Origin: Oceanirhabdus seepicola
GTDB taxonomy: Bacteria; Bacillota; Clostridia; Clostridiales; Clostridiaceae
Assembly (NCBI RefSeq): GCF_023684385.1
Contig: NZ_JAGSOJ010000001.1
Coordinates: 1-64,000 of the forward strand
Direction of reading: 5' to 3'
DNA: 64,000 nt
In this document: in pieces, positions 33,700-44,175 of the stretch
Layout: each line of letters starts with the position of its first letter
Position numbering within the stretch: the first letter of the stretch is position 1
Program-made: the position numbers and the translations under genes
Notes under the pieces: generated by a model
The model's input: only the letters and a program-made list of their open reading frames with translations
Told to the model about the DNA's origin: nothing
Database searches by the model: none

Positions 33700-34838
33700 A
33701 TTTTTAACCTCCTTAAGAATTTTACTGCCTCTAGGAATTTATCAATAGCATAATCTAGCTCTTTCAAAGTGTTTCCTTCACAAAAACTTATTCTGATAGT
33801 ACCCTTAATTTCACTTTCAGTAAGTTTCATTGCTTCTAGAACATGACTAGCACTTTCTGTTTTTGAACTACAAGCTGAACCTTTTGAAATATAAACTCCT
33901 TTATCACTCATAACTCTCACCATTACCTCGCTAGGAGTCCCATCAATACTAACATTAAGAACATAAGGAGAAATACTTTCACATATTTCAGAATTAATCC
34001 TTATACCACTTATCCTTGTTGTCAATTGATCTATACAATACTTTTTAAGTCCAGTTACTTTCCTTTTATTCTCATCCATACAACCATGCATTATTTCTGC
34101 AGCTTTAACCATGCCTGCTATAGAATAAAGATTTTCAGTTCCTGCACGAAATCCTTTTTCCTGTGCAGATCCATGAATCAGTTGTTTTGGGCTTAACTCT
34201 TTTCTTATATAAGCAAATCCAACCCCTCTTGGACCATGATGCTTATGAGCAGATGTTGTAAGCATATCAATTTTCATCCTTTTAACATCAATCTCATGCT
34301 TACAAAAACTCTGTACAGCATCAACATGGAACTTTACTCTTTTGTGATTTACTTTGAGATATTCCCCAATAGATTCTAGATCCTGCAAAATTCCCAACTC
34401 ATTATTCATATGCATAACTGTTAAAAGTACTGTATTATCTTTAATTGCACTATTTAATTCCTCTATAGTTATTAACCCCTTTTCATTTACATTTAATACA
34501 GTTACCTCACATCCATTCTTTTTTAAGAATTCAACTGTATTCTTAACACTTGGATGTTCTATATTAGATGTGATAATATGGTTCCCTGGTTGAACTATAC
34601 CTTTAATACATAAATTATTCCCTTCAGTTCCCCCTGATGTAAATACTATTTCACTAGAGTCACAATTAATAAACCCACTTATCTTTTCTCTACACTCTTT
34701 TAACTTTTTATGAGCGTTATACCCAAGTTCGTGAGCTGATGAAGGATTTCCCCAATTACTTTCCATAACATTAGATACTTCTTCAATAACCTCTTTGTAC
34801 GGTTTGGTAGTTGCACTATTATCTAAATATACCTTCAA
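33696..34838 (-). CDS. Cysteine desulfurase (NifS/IscS type), partner of ThiI
   Basis: 380 residues. PLP Lys K199 in TTSAHKHHGPRGVG and active-site Cys C323 in SKGSACSS. N-terminal YLDNSATTKP is typical. It removes sulfur from cysteine as persulfide. The 4-base overlap with thiI makes ThiI its most likely recipient, as for NifZ-ThiI in Bacillus subtilis. Confidence 0.93.
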   Translation of the reverse strand: MKVYLDNSATTKPYKEVIEEVSNVMESNWGNPSSAHELGYNAHKKLKECREKISGFINCDSSEIVFTSGGTEGNNLCIKGIVQPGNHIITSNIEHPSVKNTVEFLKKNGCEVTVLNVNEKGLITIEELNSAIKDNTVLLTVMHMNNELGILQDLESIGEYLKVNHKRVKFHVDAVQSFCKHEIDVKRMKIDMLTTSAHKHHGPRGVGFAYIRKELSPKQLIHGSAQEKGFRAGTENLYSIAGMVKAAEIMHGCMDENKRKVTGLKKYCIDQLTTRISGIRINSEICESISPYVLNVSIDGTPSEVMVRVMSDKGVYISKGSACSSKTESASHVLEAMKLTESEIKGTIRISFCEGNTLKELDYAIDKFLEAVKFLRRLKI

Positions 34839-34928
34839 TTTAAAATCTCTCCTTCTTATATAGATATGCTATAACAAAATGTCATTTATACAAATAGCTA
34901 GATTGTATTTTAAACAAAATTTCCATAA

Positions 34929-35010
34929 TAAAAAACAAAGAAAAAAGATTAAAGAACAAATTTGCTGAAAGGTATCAATATTTGTTCTCTCTTCTTTATT
35001 CTTTGTTAAT
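34929..35010. repeat. Hairpin of the AAAGAACAAA family, downstream of parC
   Basis: AACAAAGAA..AAAGAACAAAT pairs imperfectly with ATTTGTTCTCTCTTCTT..TTCTTTGTT around a short centre. It lies between the desulfurase start and the parC stop. Related to hairpins at 27043-27077 and 61216-61360. Confidence 0.55.
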
Positions 35011-35020
35011 TATTTTTTAT

Positions 35021-37888
35021 CTATGCCTTCACAATATCTTTAATGCCTCCGTTTTCAGTAGAATTAATAATTTTTGCTCCAACGGAAGCTCTATTTTTCA
35101 ATGATATACTGTCAATTTCAAAATTATCATTTTTTCCATTCTTGTATTTGACAGATAATACTTCATTAGATGAATCACGACTCAAGAAAGCAACATAAAC
35201 TACATTGTCGTCTTCTTTCAAACTAATTGATGTTACTCCTTTTGCATTCTTACCAATAATACTCAATGAGTCACTTGCAAACTTCAATACTCTCCCCTTT
35301 GAAGTTATGATTATTAACTCTCCCTCTTTATCAATTTCGGTAATTTCAGGCTTCAATAAATAATCTTCACTGAGTATTTTCGTTGAAGTTATACCATAGT
35401 TTTCTAATAAAATTTCATCAGTTTTACATCTCTTAATTAATCCTTTTTTCGTAGGAAGAATAATCTGTTTACTATCATCAAATTTAGAGAAGTTGTAAAG
35501 AAATATTAAGCTTCCGTATTTTTTATATTCCGGTATAAACTTATCAATATTTACATCACCTTCAATATTTTGAAGCATATATGAAGGAACTGTAACCATA
35601 TATCCATTTTCAAATATAAATAGTAACCTACCATTTGTTTCAGTATAGGTTTTAAGTCCACTTCTCTTCCATTCTTTAAACACATCTCCCTTTTTATTCA
35701 CTGATATTGGGAAGGTCTCAAAAACAAATTCTTCAGATAAATCTACTTCTTTTACATAATCTCCATCTGGAATAGAAATTACACTTAATAAAACAGAATT
35801 TCTACTTGCACATTCTATTTCAGGTTCTTCAATAACATAACTCAAACCTTTTAATGTTTTAACTTTGATGAACTTCTTTTCTCTACTTCCTTCAACTAGC
35901 TTAACATCAACAAGTTTATCTTCCTTTTTAACATTCACTGATGAGATTTTTACATAATTCGATTTAAATTCATTTAATGGGATTGATCGCATTCCACCCC
36001 GCTCACTAAAGAACATAAATTCTTTATCCTCTATATAATTCGCAACAGGATAGACTTCTATTATATTATTTTTCTCACTATCGAAGCCTTTTATTAATAA
36101 ATCTAATTTTTCTCCTTTATCTTTCCACTTCTTCTCTGGAATATCAATTCCTTGAATACGATAAGAATAACCATCATCAGTAAAGAACAGCAAGCTATCT
36201 TTAGTATTACTATGAATAACATTTGTATTAAAGTCCCCTTCTCTATACTCAATATCACTAACATCACCACTAGTTCTGTTATATGATTTTAATGGAATTC
36301 GTTTAACGTATCCTTCATTTGAAACAGTAATAACAATATCTTCAATTATGATAAGTTCTTCTGTATCAATTTTTGCATCTTCTTCATTCTCAATTATTTT
36401 TGTCCTTCTCTCATCTGTATATTTCTCTTTAATTTCAAGAATTTCTTTTCTGAATACTTTTAATAATTCTTTTTCATTACCAAGAATCTTTTTATATTTA
36501 TTTATTGCTTTCTGCAATTCATCATGTTCCTTTTGAAAAATCACAATTTCAAGCCCTGTTAATTTATAAAGCATCATCTCAAGAATAGCAGTGGCCTGTT
36601 CATTAGTAAAACCGAATTTTTCTTGTAAGTTACCATTTGCATCTTTTTTAGACTTTGATTCTCTAATAGTCTTAATAACCTCATCCATAATACCTATAGC
36701 TTTGATAAGTCCTTCAACTATATGGAATCTAGTTTCAGCAACCTCTAACGCTTTTCTAGTTCTTCTCGTAATAATTTCTTTCTGATGATTTAAATAGTGT
36801 ACTAACATAGTTTTTAAGTCTAGCAGTTCAGGTTTACCATCAACCAAAGCTATCATATTAAAACTAATATTGCACTGTAAGTCAGTTTTTTTATATAAAT
36901 ATTTAAGTGTTTTCTCAATATAATCTTTCTCTGCAGACTTTTTAAATTCAATTACGGATCTAATACCATGTCTATCAGATTCATCTCTTATATCAACAAT
37001 GCCTTCTAACATTTTTGAATGTCTTTTATCTCCAGTCATATCCGAGATTGTCTGCAGTAACTTAGCCTTGTTCTTTCTGTAAGGAAATTCTGTTATTACA
37101 ATTCCCATTCTGCCATTTTCAAGCTCTTCAATTTTTGTTTTTGCCCTCATAGGAACTCTTCCTTTACCAGTTTCGTATGCATTTTTAATTGATTTTGAAC
37201 CAATAAGCATACCAGCAGTAGGAAGGTCGGGCCCTTTTATGTATTTCATTAACCCTTCATTTGTTAAATCTTCATCTTTAGAAAGAGCTACTACACCATC
37301 AATAACTTCACCTAAATTATGTGGCGGTATGTTTGTTGACAATCCAACAGCAATACCAAAGCATCCATTCACCAATAAATTAGGAAATCTTGCTGGTAAT
37401 ACCGCTGGCTCTTTCTCTGTATCTGAGTAGTTATCAACCATATCAACTACATCTTTTTCAATATCTCTTAACATTTCCATAGATATTTGTGATAATCTAG
37501 CCTCTGTATAACGCATTGCAGCGGCGCTATCTCCATCAACACTTCCCCAATTTCCATGTCCATCAATCAATGGATTTCTAGTACTAAAGTCCTGAGCTAA
37601 TATTACCATAGCTTCATATACAGAAGAATCTCCATGAGGATGATATTTACCTAGAATATCCCCTACAATTCTTGCTGATTTTAAATAAGGTTTATCAGGA
37701 GATGCTTTTAAGTTATAAGCACCATATAAAATTCTTCTATGAACTGGTTTTAATCCATCCCTTACATCAGGTAAAGCTCTATCCTTTGCAACTTCAACTG
37801 CATATGGAAGGTAATTTTCTGACATTGCCTCATCTAGTGATATCTTTAAAATATTATTATCTTTAGGAACGTTATATTTTTTACCCAT
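35021..37888 (-). CDS. parC: DNA topoisomerase IV subunit A-like protein
   Basis: 955 residues, longer than most ParC/GyrA (~800-880). The breakage-reunion domain has the catalytic Tyr Y127 ([10 protein letters not shown]) and a wild-type-looking quinolone region ([12 protein letters not shown]). The C-terminal beta-propeller region (~500-955) is divergent and lacks a clear GyrA box, so decatenating Topo IV is favoured over gyrase. It forms an operon with the B subunit at 38099. ATG after AGGAGGAAAT. Confidence 0.88.
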   Translation of the reverse strand: MGKKYNVPKDNNILKISLDEAMSENYLPYAVEVAKDRALPDVRDGLKPVHRRILYGAYNLKASPDKPYLKSARIVGDILGKYHPHGDSSVYEAMVILAQDFSTRNPLIDGHGNWGSVDGDSAAAMRYTEARLSQISMEMLRDIEKDVVDMVDNYSDTEKEPAVLPARFPNLLVNGCFGIAVGLSTNIPPHNLGEVIDGVVALSKDEDLTNEGLMKYIKGPDLPTAGMLIGSKSIKNAYETGKGRVPMRAKTKIEELENGRMGIVITEFPYRKNKAKLLQTISDMTGDKRHSKMLEGIVDIRDESDRHGIRSVIEFKKSAEKDYIEKTLKYLYKKTDLQCNISFNMIALVDGKPELLDLKTMLVHYLNHQKEIITRRTRKALEVAETRFHIVEGLIKAIGIMDEVIKTIRESKSKKDANGNLQEKFGFTNEQATAILEMMLYKLTGLEIVIFQKEHDELQKAINKYKKILGNEKELLKVFRKEILEIKEKYTDERRTKIIENEEDAKIDTEELIIIEDIVITVSNEGYVKRIPLKSYNRTSGDVSDIEYREGDFNTNVIHSNTKDSLLFFTDDGYSYRIQGIDIPEKKWKDKGEKLDLLIKGFDSEKNNIIEVYPVANYIEDKEFMFFSERGGMRSIPLNEFKSNYVKISSVNVKKEDKLVDVKLVEGSREKKFIKVKTLKGLSYVIEEPEIECASRNSVLLSVISIPDGDYVKEVDLSEEFVFETFPISVNKKGDVFKEWKRSGLKTYTETNGRLLFIFENGYMVTVPSYMLQNIEGDVNIDKFIPEYKKYGSLIFLYNFSKFDDSKQIILPTKKGLIKRCKTDEILLENYGITSTKILSEDYLLKPEITEIDKEGELIIITSKGRVLKFASDSLSIIGKNAKGVTSISLKEDDNVVYVAFLSRDSSNEVLSVKYKNGKNDNFEIDSISLKNRASVGAKIINSTENGGIKDIVKA

Positions 37889-37933
37889 ATTTCCTCCTAT
37901 CCCGGTTTATAATAAAACAGTTACACATTGTTT

Positions 37934-38094
37934 CAGGTATATTTAAAAAAATAACCAGTCAATATGCTAGTCTTTTTTGTTTCATACTTAATAATCAGAA
38001 CCCATTTGTAGAACTACTATCTACGGAATCCTCCTCATCGTGTGAATCAAAATATTATTAGCACCTTTGACTTGTTATTTTTTCATAAACCTAA
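37934..38094. mobile_element. ~160-bp terminal-inverted-repeat element (family 1, copy C)
   Basis: Left end AGGTATATTTAAAAAAATAACC, written here as AGGTATATTTAAAAAAAT, and right end CATAAACCTAA. The centre GAACCCATTTGTAGAAC..CTCATCG matches copies A and B. It separates parE from parC, so it would be transcribed within that operon. Confidence 0.7.
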
Positions 38095-38098
38095 ACTG

Positions 38099-40048
38099 TT
38101 AAAATTCTCCGTATCTATATAAATAATTTCTTCTCGGTTCAACAATATCTCCCATAAGAAGGGAAACCATTTTTTCTGCTTTAGCCGCATCTTCTATTGT
38201 AACTCTATAAAGAGTTCTAGTCTCTGGATTTAATGTGGTATCCCATAATTGGTCAGCATTCATCTCACCAAGACCCTTAAATCTCTGGATATTTATTCCT
38301 TTACCCATTTCCTTTTTTATCTCTTTAAGTTGCTCATCGTCAAATGCATATCTAATATCTTCTTTTTTCTTTGTTTTCTTTGACACTTTATAAAGTGGTG
38401 GTTGAGCTAGGTAAAGAAATCCATTAGTTATTATAGGCCTCATATATCTATAAATATAAGTCATCCATAATGTTTTTATGTGAAATCCATCCACATCTGC
38501 ATCACTTAAAATTACAATTTTATGATACTTTAAATCTTTTTCACTAAAGTTATCTAGCATTCCAGTACCCAATGCTGTATTGAATATTTTAAGTTCTTCA
38601 TTCCCAATAACATTTTCAATTTTTTGTTTCTCTGTATTAAGAATTTTTCCTCTTGAAGGCATTATTGCTTGGAATCTTCTATCTCTTGCTTGTTTTGCAG
38701 AACCACCGGCTGAATCTCCCTCAACCACAAAAATTTCACATAGTTTTGGTTCTTTAATAGAACATCTTGCAACCTTACCTGCAAGTGGAGATGTTCCCTT
38801 ACCAACTTTCCTCTTTTCAGCGTCATTAATCTTCTTAATTTTCTCACGCCTAGTTGCTGCATTTATTGCATTCCCAATAATAATGGAAGCAGTTTGAACA
38901 TTGTCTTCAATCCATTCACTGAATCTCTGAAAAGCAAGTTCATTCATAAATGTATAAGCTTCTGTATTTCCAAGTTTCGTCTTTGTTTGTCCTTCAAAAA
39001 TCGGATTTGTCATTTTAGTCTTAAGAATCGATGTCATTCCTTCTCTTAAGTCCGAGCCTTCAAAATCCTTATCTTTTATTAAATTAAGCTTTTTAGCACC
39101 TTCCTTGAAAGCTCTAGTCATTCCAGTTTTAAAACCTGTCTCATGAGTTCCCGCTTCTGTAGTTGGTATATTATTTACATAAGATGCTATATTTTCTGTG
39201 GAGCTATCTGTAAATTGCACACACACTTCACCTGAAAGCTTCATTCCATTTATCTCTTTTTCACCAGTGAAAAGAATTGGTTCTTTATTTAAAACAGTTT
39301 TACTCTCATTTAAATACTCAATAAAATCAAGTAACCCTCTTTCTGAAAGATATTCCTTTTCAACAAACTCATCTTTTCTATGGTCCTTTAGATATAATCT
39401 AACTCCCTTATTTTGAAAAGATAGTTCTTTTAATCGTTCATCGATAATATCAAATTTAAATTCTGAAGCTGAGAATACTCTTTTATCAGGCATAAATGTA
39501 ATTTTAGTTCCACTTTGCTTAGTTTTACCGATTATCTCCAATTCAGTGACAGGCGTTCCTGGCATTTCTTTGTTCATACTTTTATCGAAAGCGTATTCAA
39601 AACGCATTCTAAAAACATTACCATTTTGCTTAACTTCTACTTCAAACCATTCAGACAACGCGTTTACAACTGCAGCTCCAACTCCATGAAGTCCACCTGA
39701 TGTTTTATAATTCTCATTATCAAACTTTCCTCCTGTATGTAGTTCTGTGTAAACCATCTCTACTCCAGTCTTCTTCTTTACTGGATGTTTTCCCGTTGGA
39801 ACCCCTCTTCCATCGTCAGTAACTGTAACACTTCCATCTTTGTTTAATACCACTTCTGCTGTAGTACCAAATCCATTTGTTATTTCATCTATAGCATTAT
39901 CGAATATTTCCCAAATACAATGATGAAGTCCTCTTGATCCCGTTGACCCAATATACATTCCTGGTCTAACTCTAACAGGTTCTAATTTTTCAAGAGAGGT
40001 TAGTGCTGTTACATCATAGATATTAATATTCTCTTTATTGCTACTCAT
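38099..40048 (-). CDS. parE: DNA topoisomerase IV subunit B-like protein
   Basis: 649 residues. GHKL ATPase motifs (WEIFDNAIDEI, DDGRGVPTGKHP, GLHGVGAAVVNALS), transducer, and the TOPRIM domain with FVVEGDSAGGSAKQARDR and LSDADVDGFH. The C-terminal KRFKGLGEMNADQLW is typical. It supplies ATP-driven strand passage with the A subunit encoded downstream. Starts 25 bases after selU. Confidence 0.93.
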   Translation of the reverse strand: MSSNKENINIYDVTALTSLEKLEPVRVRPGMYIGSTGSRGLHHCIWEIFDNAIDEITNGFGTTAEVVLNKDGSVTVTDDGRGVPTGKHPVKKKTGVEMVYTELHTGGKFDNENYKTSGGLHGVGAAVVNALSEWFEVEVKQNGNVFRMRFEYAFDKSMNKEMPGTPVTELEIIGKTKQSGTKITFMPDKRVFSASEFKFDIIDERLKELSFQNKGVRLYLKDHRKDEFVEKEYLSERGLLDFIEYLNESKTVLNKEPILFTGEKEINGMKLSGEVCVQFTDSSTENIASYVNNIPTTEAGTHETGFKTGMTRAFKEGAKKLNLIKDKDFEGSDLREGMTSILKTKMTNPIFEGQTKTKLGNTEAYTFMNELAFQRFSEWIEDNVQTASIIIGNAINAATRREKIKKINDAEKRKVGKGTSPLAGKVARCSIKEPKLCEIFVVEGDSAGGSAKQARDRRFQAIMPSRGKILNTEKQKIENVIGNEELKIFNTALGTGMLDNFSEKDLKYHKIVILSDADVDGFHIKTLWMTYIYRYMRPIITNGFLYLAQPPLYKVSKKTKKKEDIRYAFDDEQLKEIKKEMGKGINIQRFKGLGEMNADQLWDTTLNPETRTLYRVTIEDAAKAEKMVSLLMGDIVEPRRNYLYRYGEF

Positions 40049-40073
40049 AAATCTAACCCCCGTTCTCGAACAT

Positions 40074-41117
40074 TTATTCGTCTATTTCATTATAATTACT
40101 ATTGAACCATTTTTCAATATCTTTTGCCGCTTTATTTATATCATTAATAGTTAATTTAAGTTCATATTCATATTTATCCGAAGTATTTGTATACATAGGA
40201 TCGTAATATGTTTCCATTAACTCCTTTGTTACTTCTCTTATTTCTCCATGTTTTAGTTTTTCTTTATAATACTCTGCTTTATTCTTACCCATATATTTAG
40301 ATAACTTATCTAGAGCTATTGAAATCTCTTCTAAGTAGTTTTCATTCTTGGTATACTCATCAATAATAATTTTGCTTCTAAAGTCTAAGTTAGCGTCAAT
40401 AAAAATATGCTTACCATCTTTCATTTTATTATGTACGTATTCAGGAACAAATACACTACCAATCCTTCTACTTTCCGCTTCAACAAAAACAAATTTATTT
40501 CCTTTATTTTTACTCAATTCATCATGTATATATGATTCAAACATTTTCTGAGAATTACAATTATTAAGTCCTACACTTCCAAGCAATGAACCTCTATGAT
40601 TTGCTGCTTTCTCTAAATCCAAAATGGAATAACCATCCTCTTTAAGTTGTTTTAGAATTTCGGTTTTTCCAACACCTGTATTTCCATGTATAACGATATA
40701 TTCCACAGAATCATTTAATTCCACTAATTCTTCCATTACAACTTTTCTATAAGCCTTATAACCGCCTCTTATTCTACAAACACTTATTCCCATAGAACTT
40801 ATAAAAGTTGAAATAACACCACTTCTCATTCCACCTCTTGCGCAAAATAAAGTTATATCCTTATGAGATTTCTTAAGTTCATAAATCTCTTCAAAAAAAC
40901 CTAGAAGCTTTTTTGATGCACATTCTATGCCCGCCTTACTTGCTTCATATGGACTTTCTTGTTTATACAATGTACCAATTATTTTTCTCTCTTCATCATT
41001 AAATATTGGCATATTAATTGCGCCTGGAATAGTTTCTTGTTTAAATTCTCCTGGACTTCTAACGTCAATAAATAGCCCATTTCTATTAACTTTTTTATAA
41101 TCTTGAGGTAATAACAT
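40074..41117 (-). CDS. selU: tRNA 2-selenouridine synthase
   Basis: 347 residues from ATG 41117 (GAAGGA 5 bases upstream); an in-frame ATG at 41138 is also possible and would give 354. N-terminal rhodanese domain with active Cys in TLFCARGGMRS (C99 counting from 41138), and a P-loop GNTGVGKT in the C-terminal part. SelU/MnmH replaces sulfur by selenium at the wobble 2-thiouridine of some tRNAs, using selenophosphate. It implies a selD gene elsewhere. Upstream of parE in the same direction. Confidence 0.9.
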   Translation of the reverse strand: MLLPQDYKKVNRNGLFIDVRSPGEFKQETIPGAINMPIFNDEERKIIGTLYKQESPYEASKAGIECASKKLLGFFEEIYELKKSHKDITLFCARGGMRSGVISTFISSMGISVCRIRGGYKAYRKVVMEELVELNDSVEYIVIHGNTGVGKTEILKQLKEDGYSILDLEKAANHRGSLLGSVGLNNCNSQKMFESYIHDELSKNKGNKFVFVEAESRRIGSVFVPEYVHNKMKDGKHIFIDANLDFRSKIIIDEYTKNENYLEEISIALDKLSKYMGKNKAEYYKEKLKHGEIREVTKELMETYYDPMYTNTSDKYEYELKLTINDINKAAKDIEKWFNSNYNEIDE

Positions 41118-41206
41118 GCGATTCCTTCTTCCTATCATTTAATAATTCCTTACAAACTTTAATAATAATTAATTATTCAAAAAAAGTCAAATTTCATTTC
41201 CTCAAC

Positions 41207-41242
41207 AACAAAATCACCATTATTATTAATGGTGATTTTGTT
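41207..41242. terminator. 16-bp perfect hairpin at the end of a membrane-protein gene
   Basis: Arms 41207-41222 and 41227-41242 are perfectly complementary, 4-base loop, overlapping the last codons and stop of the gene at 41226. No immediate T-run, so it is either a weak terminator or a 3' stability element. Confidence 0.55.
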
Positions 41243-41582
41243 CATTTGAAATTATAAACTTTACAAGTCTGAATATCTTAAAAGTATACTCAACATTCAC
41301 CTTATGTTTCAACTTATTATCTTCTAACATGATCATAAGAGTTCTATAAGCCTTTTCATCATCAATTTTAGGATTATCCCTTATCAATTCAATCATCAAA
41401 TGAATTACTTTTTCAGTATACTTTTGATGAAATTCATTTTCTATGGAAGATATTAATAATTTATTTTCTATTCCATAGTTTTCTTCATGGTTATTTTCAT
41501 TACCTAATAAGAAAAATACTAAAACAATAAATCCTAAAATAATAACTATTCCAATAACAATAAGAACTACTAATTCTCCCAA
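41226..41582 (-). CDS. Hypothetical membrane-anchored protein
   Basis: 118 residues. One N-terminal transmembrane helix (LVVLIVIGIVIILGFIVLVF, residues ~4-24), then a soluble helical region (ENEFHQKYTEKVIHLMIELI, YTFKIFRLVKFIISN) likely in the cytoplasm. No family recognised. Downstream of the HD-GYP gene by 80 bases and upstream of selU. Confidence 0.65.
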   Translation of the reverse strand: MGELVVLIVIGIVIILGFIVLVFFLLGNENNHEENYGIENKLLISSIENEFHQKYTEKVIHLMIELIRDNPKIDDEKAYRTLMIMLEDNKLKHKVNVEYTFKIFRLVKFIISNEQNHH

Positions 41583-41662
41583 AATAGCCTCCCATAGTAT
41601 TTTTTAGGCAGATGCCTTACTATAAGATATGCAGCTTATTACTCTAAGTTACATTAATTATT

Positions 41663-42778
41663 CTATAAAAGTTCTTCTATGTATAAATCACTTCTCGTTT
41701 TTAAATCCATAAATTCTTCTTCAACATTTATCAATGGTTTTGAAATATTAAACATATCAAGCTTAACTATTTTCCCAACTTTCCCATTGTTAAGACGCAC
41801 ATATTCCCCTGTATATACGGTAGTTAGATGCTTTAAAAAAGCAGCACAAACATCCCCATCTAATTGATTCCACGCTACACTTTGAAGCTCTTCAAGACAC
41901 AAAAAAGGTGATTTTTTACTACTATACACTTTATTAGAAGTCATAGCGTCAAACTCATCTGCCACAGCTATAATCTTGGCAAACTTATGAATTTTATCCC
42001 CCTTTAATCCAAGTGGATATCCACTTCCATCAATTCGCTCGTGATGCATCAATACCCCCATTCCTACTGAAGGGTCTAAAAATTGAGACTTTTTAACGAT
42101 TTTATAACCATATTCAGAATGCTTCTTAATTTCATCAAATTCTTTTTTTGTAAGTGCACTGGGCTTATTCAATACTTTTTGATCAATTACTGTTTTCCCA
42201 ATATCATGAAGCAAGGCACTATAAGTTAGTAATAATAATTCTCTTCCTTCAATTCCCATCCATTTACCAATCATAGAAGATAAAATACTTACATTAATTG
42301 AATGACTATATAGATACTCATCAACGCCTTTATCAAACAATAAATTTTTGATAAGTAGATCGTAATCATAATCACCAAACTCTTCTATAATTGTTTTGGA
42401 ATATTTTCTTACATCGTCAACATCAATTTTCTCATCAATAGAAATACATTTAAAAACACCTTTCATTTCTTTAGTAAAATCATCTACTGATTTCTCTAAT
42501 TTTTGTGCTTGAACTCTTCTAGTTTCAGATAAATTTGCATACTTATAACTATCCTTATTATAAACTTCTGTAGGCCTCTCAGCTAATGCACCTTTTTCTA
42601 AAGCCTTATAGACATATACATCCATGAATGGCTGAAGACTGATTATTTTATCAATCATCTTTTGTGTGAGTTTAGCACCTGTTACAAGAAGTTTAACATT
42701 GTCTATTACAAGATTTTGAGCCAATATCATACCTGGTCTCAATTCATTCGGCAATAACTTTTCTACAGTGTACTTCAT
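41663..42778 (-). CDS. HD-GYP domain protein (probable c-di-GMP phosphodiesterase)
   Basis: 371 residues. The C-terminal HD-GYP domain (~150-300) shows the metal motif HDIGK (191-195) and HHERIDGSGYP (245-255). The N-terminal ~140 residues match the region often preceding HD-GYP in Firmicutes and have no transmembrane helix. Such proteins hydrolyse c-di-GMP, which would favour motility over attachment; activity here is inferred from intact motifs. Confidence 0.9.
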   Translation of the reverse strand: MKYTVEKLLPNELRPGMILAQNLVIDNVKLLVTGAKLTQKMIDKIISLQPFMDVYVYKALEKGALAERPTEVYNKDSYKYANLSETRRVQAQKLEKSVDDFTKEMKGVFKCISIDEKIDVDDVRKYSKTIIEEFGDYDYDLLIKNLLFDKGVDEYLYSHSINVSILSSMIGKWMGIEGRELLLLTYSALLHDIGKTVIDQKVLNKPSALTKKEFDEIKKHSEYGYKIVKKSQFLDPSVGMGVLMHHERIDGSGYPLGLKGDKIHKFAKIIAVADEFDAMTSNKVYSSKKSPFLCLEELQSVAWNQLDGDVCAAFLKHLTTVYTGEYVRLNNGKVGKIVKLDMFNISKPLINVEEEFMDLKTRSDLYIEELL

Positions 42779-42837
42779 ACTGTTCCCCCTAAAATCTTCT
42801 TTAACTCAATTTCGCACAGTTTTCTATAATTTATAAG

Positions 42838-42995
42838 TAAGGCATATTCAAATAAATAACTATTCTACTAGGCTTATAATGTATACTTCATCCTTGAAAC
42901 CCATTGGTAGAGCAACTCTCCCAGAGTTCCAACTCGACCTATGCTACAAAATATCCAACATATCTTTAACTACTTATTTATTTTCATACACCTAA
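42838..42995. mobile_element. ~158-bp terminal-inverted-repeat element (family 1, copy B)
   Basis: Left end TAAGGCATATTCAAATAAAT; right end, inverted, TTAGGTGTATGAAAATAAAT. The centre AAACCCATTGGTAGAGC..CTCGACC aligns with copies A and C. It lies in the gap between the TPR gene and the HD-GYP gene. Confidence 0.75.
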
Positions 42996-43039
42996 AACTA
43001 CTTTTATTATATCAAATATTACATATTTCTGTAAAGTTT

Positions 43040-43918
43040 TCAAAGCAATCTCATTATATTTGATAACTCATTATCATTTTTTGCATATTCCATAAATTTG
43101 GGGTATAATTCTATTGCTTTATTTAAGTCTTCTATCCCTAGTTGTTCTTTATTAATGATGGAAAATAAACAAGCTCTATTGTAGTATAAAAATGCTTCAT
43201 TGCAATTATTTTCGATTCCTTTTGTTAACCAGAAAATTCCTTTTAAATATTCTTTCTTTTCTTTATAAATCACTGAAATATTCAAATATGCATAGGAATA
43301 TTCCTTATTTAATTCAATTGTTTTCCTATAAAAAGAAATAGCTTCTTCAATTTGATTCATTTTCTTTAATACTACTCCAAGATTAAAGTTCACCATAAAA
43401 TCTTTATTATCAATTTCATATGCTTTCTGCAGCAATTCAAAGGCCTTATTATTATCATTCAACTCTTCGTAAATAGCTGCTAAATTAACATACGCCCAAA
43501 AATCATCTTGAACTAATTCTAGAACTTTTTCATAAAACTCAATAGCTCTAACTTTTTCACCTTTTTCATCAAGTAGATTAGCATAAAAAAATAATCCTCT
43601 ATCATTCTTAGAATTATACTCTATACACTTTTTGTAATAAGCTTCAGCCATGTCTACTTCACCAAATTCTTCAAATATTATTGCTATCCCGTAGTATGCT
43701 CTATCATCTTCCCGCTCTTTAATAACTTGTTTATATATATATATCGCATCTTCCTTTAAGCCCAGTTCATCGCATAATAAGGCGTAATCTATTAAAAATT
43801 CACTGTCCCCATCTTGGTATATTTTATGAGCCTTTTTGAAAAATTTATATGCTTTAATTTTCTCACCTTTATATAAATATTCATTTGCAATACTTTTATA
43901 GTTATTAAATTTGTACAT
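43040..43918 (-). CDS. Tetratricopeptide repeat protein
   Basis: 292 residues made almost wholly of ~34-residue TPR units (for example AIYIYKQVIKEREDDRAYYG, AIEFYEKVLELVQDDFWAYV, AISFYRKTIELNKEYSYAYL), about eight in all. No signal peptide or other domain. A cytoplasmic scaffold; the partner is unknown. Confidence 0.88.
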   Translation of the reverse strand: MYKFNNYKSIANEYLYKGEKIKAYKFFKKAHKIYQDGDSEFLIDYALLCDELGLKEDAIYIYKQVIKEREDDRAYYGIAIIFEEFGEVDMAEAYYKKCIEYNSKNDRGLFFYANLLDEKGEKVRAIEFYEKVLELVQDDFWAYVNLAAIYEELNDNNKAFELLQKAYEIDNKDFMVNFNLGVVLKKMNQIEEAISFYRKTIELNKEYSYAYLNISVIYKEKKEYLKGIFWLTKGIENNCNEAFLYYNRACLFSIINKEQLGIEDLNKAIELYPKFMEYAKNDNELSNIMRLL

Positions 43919-44115
43919 ATTTGCTCCTAACTAATTTAACGTTAATTCTTCTATTAGTTATTTTATCATTATACATTTCATTTTCCAATCAGTTATTAAC
44001 TTCCCAACAGTGGATAATCCCTAATTTTGAAATTCTTTTTTATTTTTATATACTTTAGTAGGAATTTCATTCATGTGCAAAACTTAGATATATTTTCTTT
44101 TTAAAGTAAATCAAA

Positions 44116-44173
44116 AGCATATATTGCTGTAAATGTACTCAATGAGTTTAATACATTATAAGCAATATATGCT
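44116..44173 (-). terminator. Terminator-like hairpin after psuK-like gene
   Basis: AGCATATATTGCT (44116-44128) pairs perfectly with 44161-44173; an inner weak stem lies between. On the minus strand the stem is followed by TTTGATTTAC. It starts 3 bases beyond the stop codon. Confidence 0.65.
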
Positions 44174-44175
44174 AA

